DNA of 7,885 bases from an uncultured Vogesella sp. Its GTDB lineage: Bacteria > Pseudomonadota > Gammaproteobacteria > Burkholderiales > Chromobacteriaceae. Position 1 is the stretch's first letter. Each line of letters starts with the position of its first letter. Below the pieces are notes generated by a model, which worked only from the letters and a program-made list of their open reading frames with translations, was not told where the DNA came from and did no database searches. The position numbers were made by a program, and so were the translations under genes. The stretch lies in contig CAMLGD010000156.1 of assembly GCA_946479405.1 (NCBI GenBank), positions 1 through 7,885 on the forward strand. The letters run 5' to 3'. This document shows positions 7,000 through 7,885 of the stretch, in pieces.

Positions 7000-7025
7000 A
7001 AGGGCAGGCCTCGCGGCCTGCCCTT
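7000..7025 (-). terminator. GC-rich hairpin, probable intrinsic terminator of the 2OG oxygenase gene
   Basis: AAGGGCAGGCC (7000-7010) and GGCCTGCCCTT (7015-7025) are perfect inverted copies with a four-base loop, giving an 11-bp stem. It begins 44 bases past the stop codon of the oxygenase gene. The stem itself ends in TT on either strand and is followed on the minus strand by a T/G-rich stretch rather than a clean T run, so termination may be imperfect. Confidence 0.65.
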
Positions 7026-7043
7026 GTGGTCTCCCTAGCGTCT

Positions 7044-7061
7044 GCGGCCAACGTTGGCCGC
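7044..7061. repeat. Perfect 18-bp palindrome, GCGGCCAACGTTGGCCGC
   Basis: The sequence is its own reverse complement with no spacer. It lies 8 bp beyond the stop codon of the oxygenase gene and 18 bp before the hairpin at 7000-7025. It is the most complete copy of a repeat found in all four intergenic gaps of this window. Such a palindrome could be a dimeric protein-binding site or two head-to-head copies of the 9-mer GCGGCCAAC. With no loop bases it would make a poor RNA hairpin. Confidence 0.6.
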
Positions 7062-7069
7062 CAGCTGGC

Positions 7070-7885
7070 TTACAGCTTCACGCCCAGCTCGCGCAGGCGC
7101 TCGTTCAGGTAGGCGCCGGCGGTGTAGCGCTCGGACAGCACCACCTCGTCGCGCGGGTGCAGGAACAGCGGCAGCGACACGCGGCTCTTGCTGGCGCCCT
7201 CGCCGGTCGGGTTCACCACGCGGTGCTGGGTGGACGGGTAGTAGCCGCGCGACGCTTCGCACAGCATGTCGCCGATATTGATGATCAGCATGCCGAAGTC
7301 GCACGGCACATCCACCCAGTTGCCGTTCATGTCCTGCACCTGCAGGCCCGGCTCGTTGGCCGCCGGCAGGATGGTGAGCAGATTGATGTCGCCATGCGCG
7401 GCGGCGCGCAGCGAGCCGGCCGGCTCATTGCCGGTCAGCGGCGGGTAGCGCAGCACGCGCAGCAGGGTCTTGTTGCTGCCCCTGATCATGCCGGACAGCG
7501 GCTCGCTGTAGTGCTGGGCGATGTCGGCCGGGGTGTACTGCTCCACCCAGGTCAGCAGCTCGGCCGCCAGGGTGTTGGCGGTATCGTAGTAGCGCATGGC
7601 GTCGTCTTTCAGCTGCGCCGGAATGCGCCCCCACGGGTAGATGTGGAAGTATTCCTTGATGTCTTTCTGGGTGTGGCCCTTAGCGGTTTCCGAGATCTCC
7701 GGCGAGAAATAGCCGTCCTGTTTTTCCACCGAGAAGGCGAAGTCGTGCTTTTGCTCGCTGCCGAAGAAGGCCAGCCAGTCGCTATAGATCTTCTCCACCA
7801 GCTGCTGCGGAATGGGGTGATTCACCAGCACGCCGAAGCCGGTTTCGTGCAGCGAGCGGGTGAACTGTTCGGCCGCATCGGCGGC
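7070..7885 (-). CDS. 2-oxoglutarate/Fe(II)-dependent oxygenase, isopenicillin N synthase-like family (N-terminus outside the window)
   Basis: The open frame continues unbroken to the right edge, so the true start is not seen; 271 residues are visible. The first ones, about FTRSLHETGFGVLVNHPIP, match the N-terminal DIOX_N segment of this family (F-x-x-S-L-x-x-x-G-F-x-x-L-x-N-H). A GTG at 7829-7831 falls inside that motif and is not a likely start. The iron ligands are visible: H164 and D166 in AAAHGDINLLT, and H221 in STQHRVVNP. The 2-oxoglutarate-binding R-x-S is R235/S237 in SRVSLPLF. Family members use Fe(II), O2 and usually 2-oxoglutarate to hydroxylate, desaturate or cyclise small molecules; bacterial ones close to this type are mostly uncharacterised. 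The substrate cannot be told. No signal peptide can be judged because the N-terminus is missing. The gene is followed by a palindrome and a probable terminator, so it ends its own transcript. Confidence 0.92.
   Translation of the reverse strand, partial: AADAAEQFTRSLHETGFGVLVNHPIPQQLVEKIYSDWLAFFGSEQKHDFAFSVEKQDGYFSPEISETAKGHTQKDIKEYFHIYPWGRIPAQLKDDAMRYYDTANTLAAELLTWVEQYTPADIAQHYSEPLSGMIRGSNKTLLRVLRYPPLTGNEPAGSLRAAAHGDINLLTILPAANEPGLQVQDMNGNWVDVPCDFGMLIINIGDMLCEASRGYYPSTQHRVVNPTGEGASKSRVSLPLFLHPRDEVVLSERYTAGAYLNERLRELGVKL

Noticed and set aside
7070..7831. Oxygenase gene starting at the GTG at 7829-7831.
   Set aside because: The frame remains open to the window edge and the residues upstream of this GTG continue the family's N-terminal motif, so the GTG is an internal valine.
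1..7885. Signs of a defence system, mobile element or biosynthetic cluster.
   Set aside because: No transposase, integrase, nuclease-toxin pair, CRISPR repeats or assembly-line enzymes are visible. The oxygenase, acyltransferase and hydrolase are spaced as separate units with dyads or a terminator between them, so a joint pathway is not supported.

Overview
All six protein-coding genes in this window lie on the minus strand, so the order of transcription runs from right (position 7885) to left (position 1). Base composition is GC-rich, with strongly G/C-ending codons. The UvrD sequence and the overall style suggest a betaproteobacterium, and a Neisseriales/Chromobacteriaceae-type organism is a reasonable but unproven guess. 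I see no rRNA, tRNA, CRISPR array, transposase or phage gene. This looks like ordinary chromosome rather than a mobile island.

Layout from right to left. (1) 7070 to the right edge: a 2-oxoglutarate/Fe(II)-dependent oxygenase of the isopenicillin-N-synthase-like family, cut off at its N-terminus by the window edge. It is followed by a perfect 18-bp palindrome (7044-7061) and a strong GC-rich hairpin (7000-7025) that probably terminates it. (2) 4811-6889: an OafA/YrhL-type membrane O-acyltransferase with a C-terminal SGNH esterase-like domain. (3) 4089-4688: an isochorismatase-fold cysteine-hydrolase homologue with serine at the usual catalytic cysteine position. (4) 1851-4004: DNA helicase II, UvrD. 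(5) 113-1819: a response regulator made of a CheY-like receiver followed by TPR-like helical repeats. (6) 1-116: the first 38 codons of a membrane protein whose GTG start overlaps the stop of the response regulator, which suggests translational coupling and perhaps a partner sensor protein.

The uvrD, response regulator and membrane-protein genes are closely packed (31-bp gap, then a 4-bp overlap) and could share a transcript. The acyltransferase and the isochorismatase-like gene are separated by larger gaps and look like independent units. No common pathway joins the six genes.

The most interesting unexplained structure is a short repeat, GCGGCCAAC followed by CTT or GTT. It occurs in every one of the four intergenic gaps and is a perfect or near-perfect palindrome in two of them. 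Its 9-bp core is also over-represented inside genes. It may be a genome-wide oligonucleotide such as an uptake-type word, a protein-binding site or a terminator-associated repeat, but one window cannot decide this. I do not see a novel multi-gene system here.
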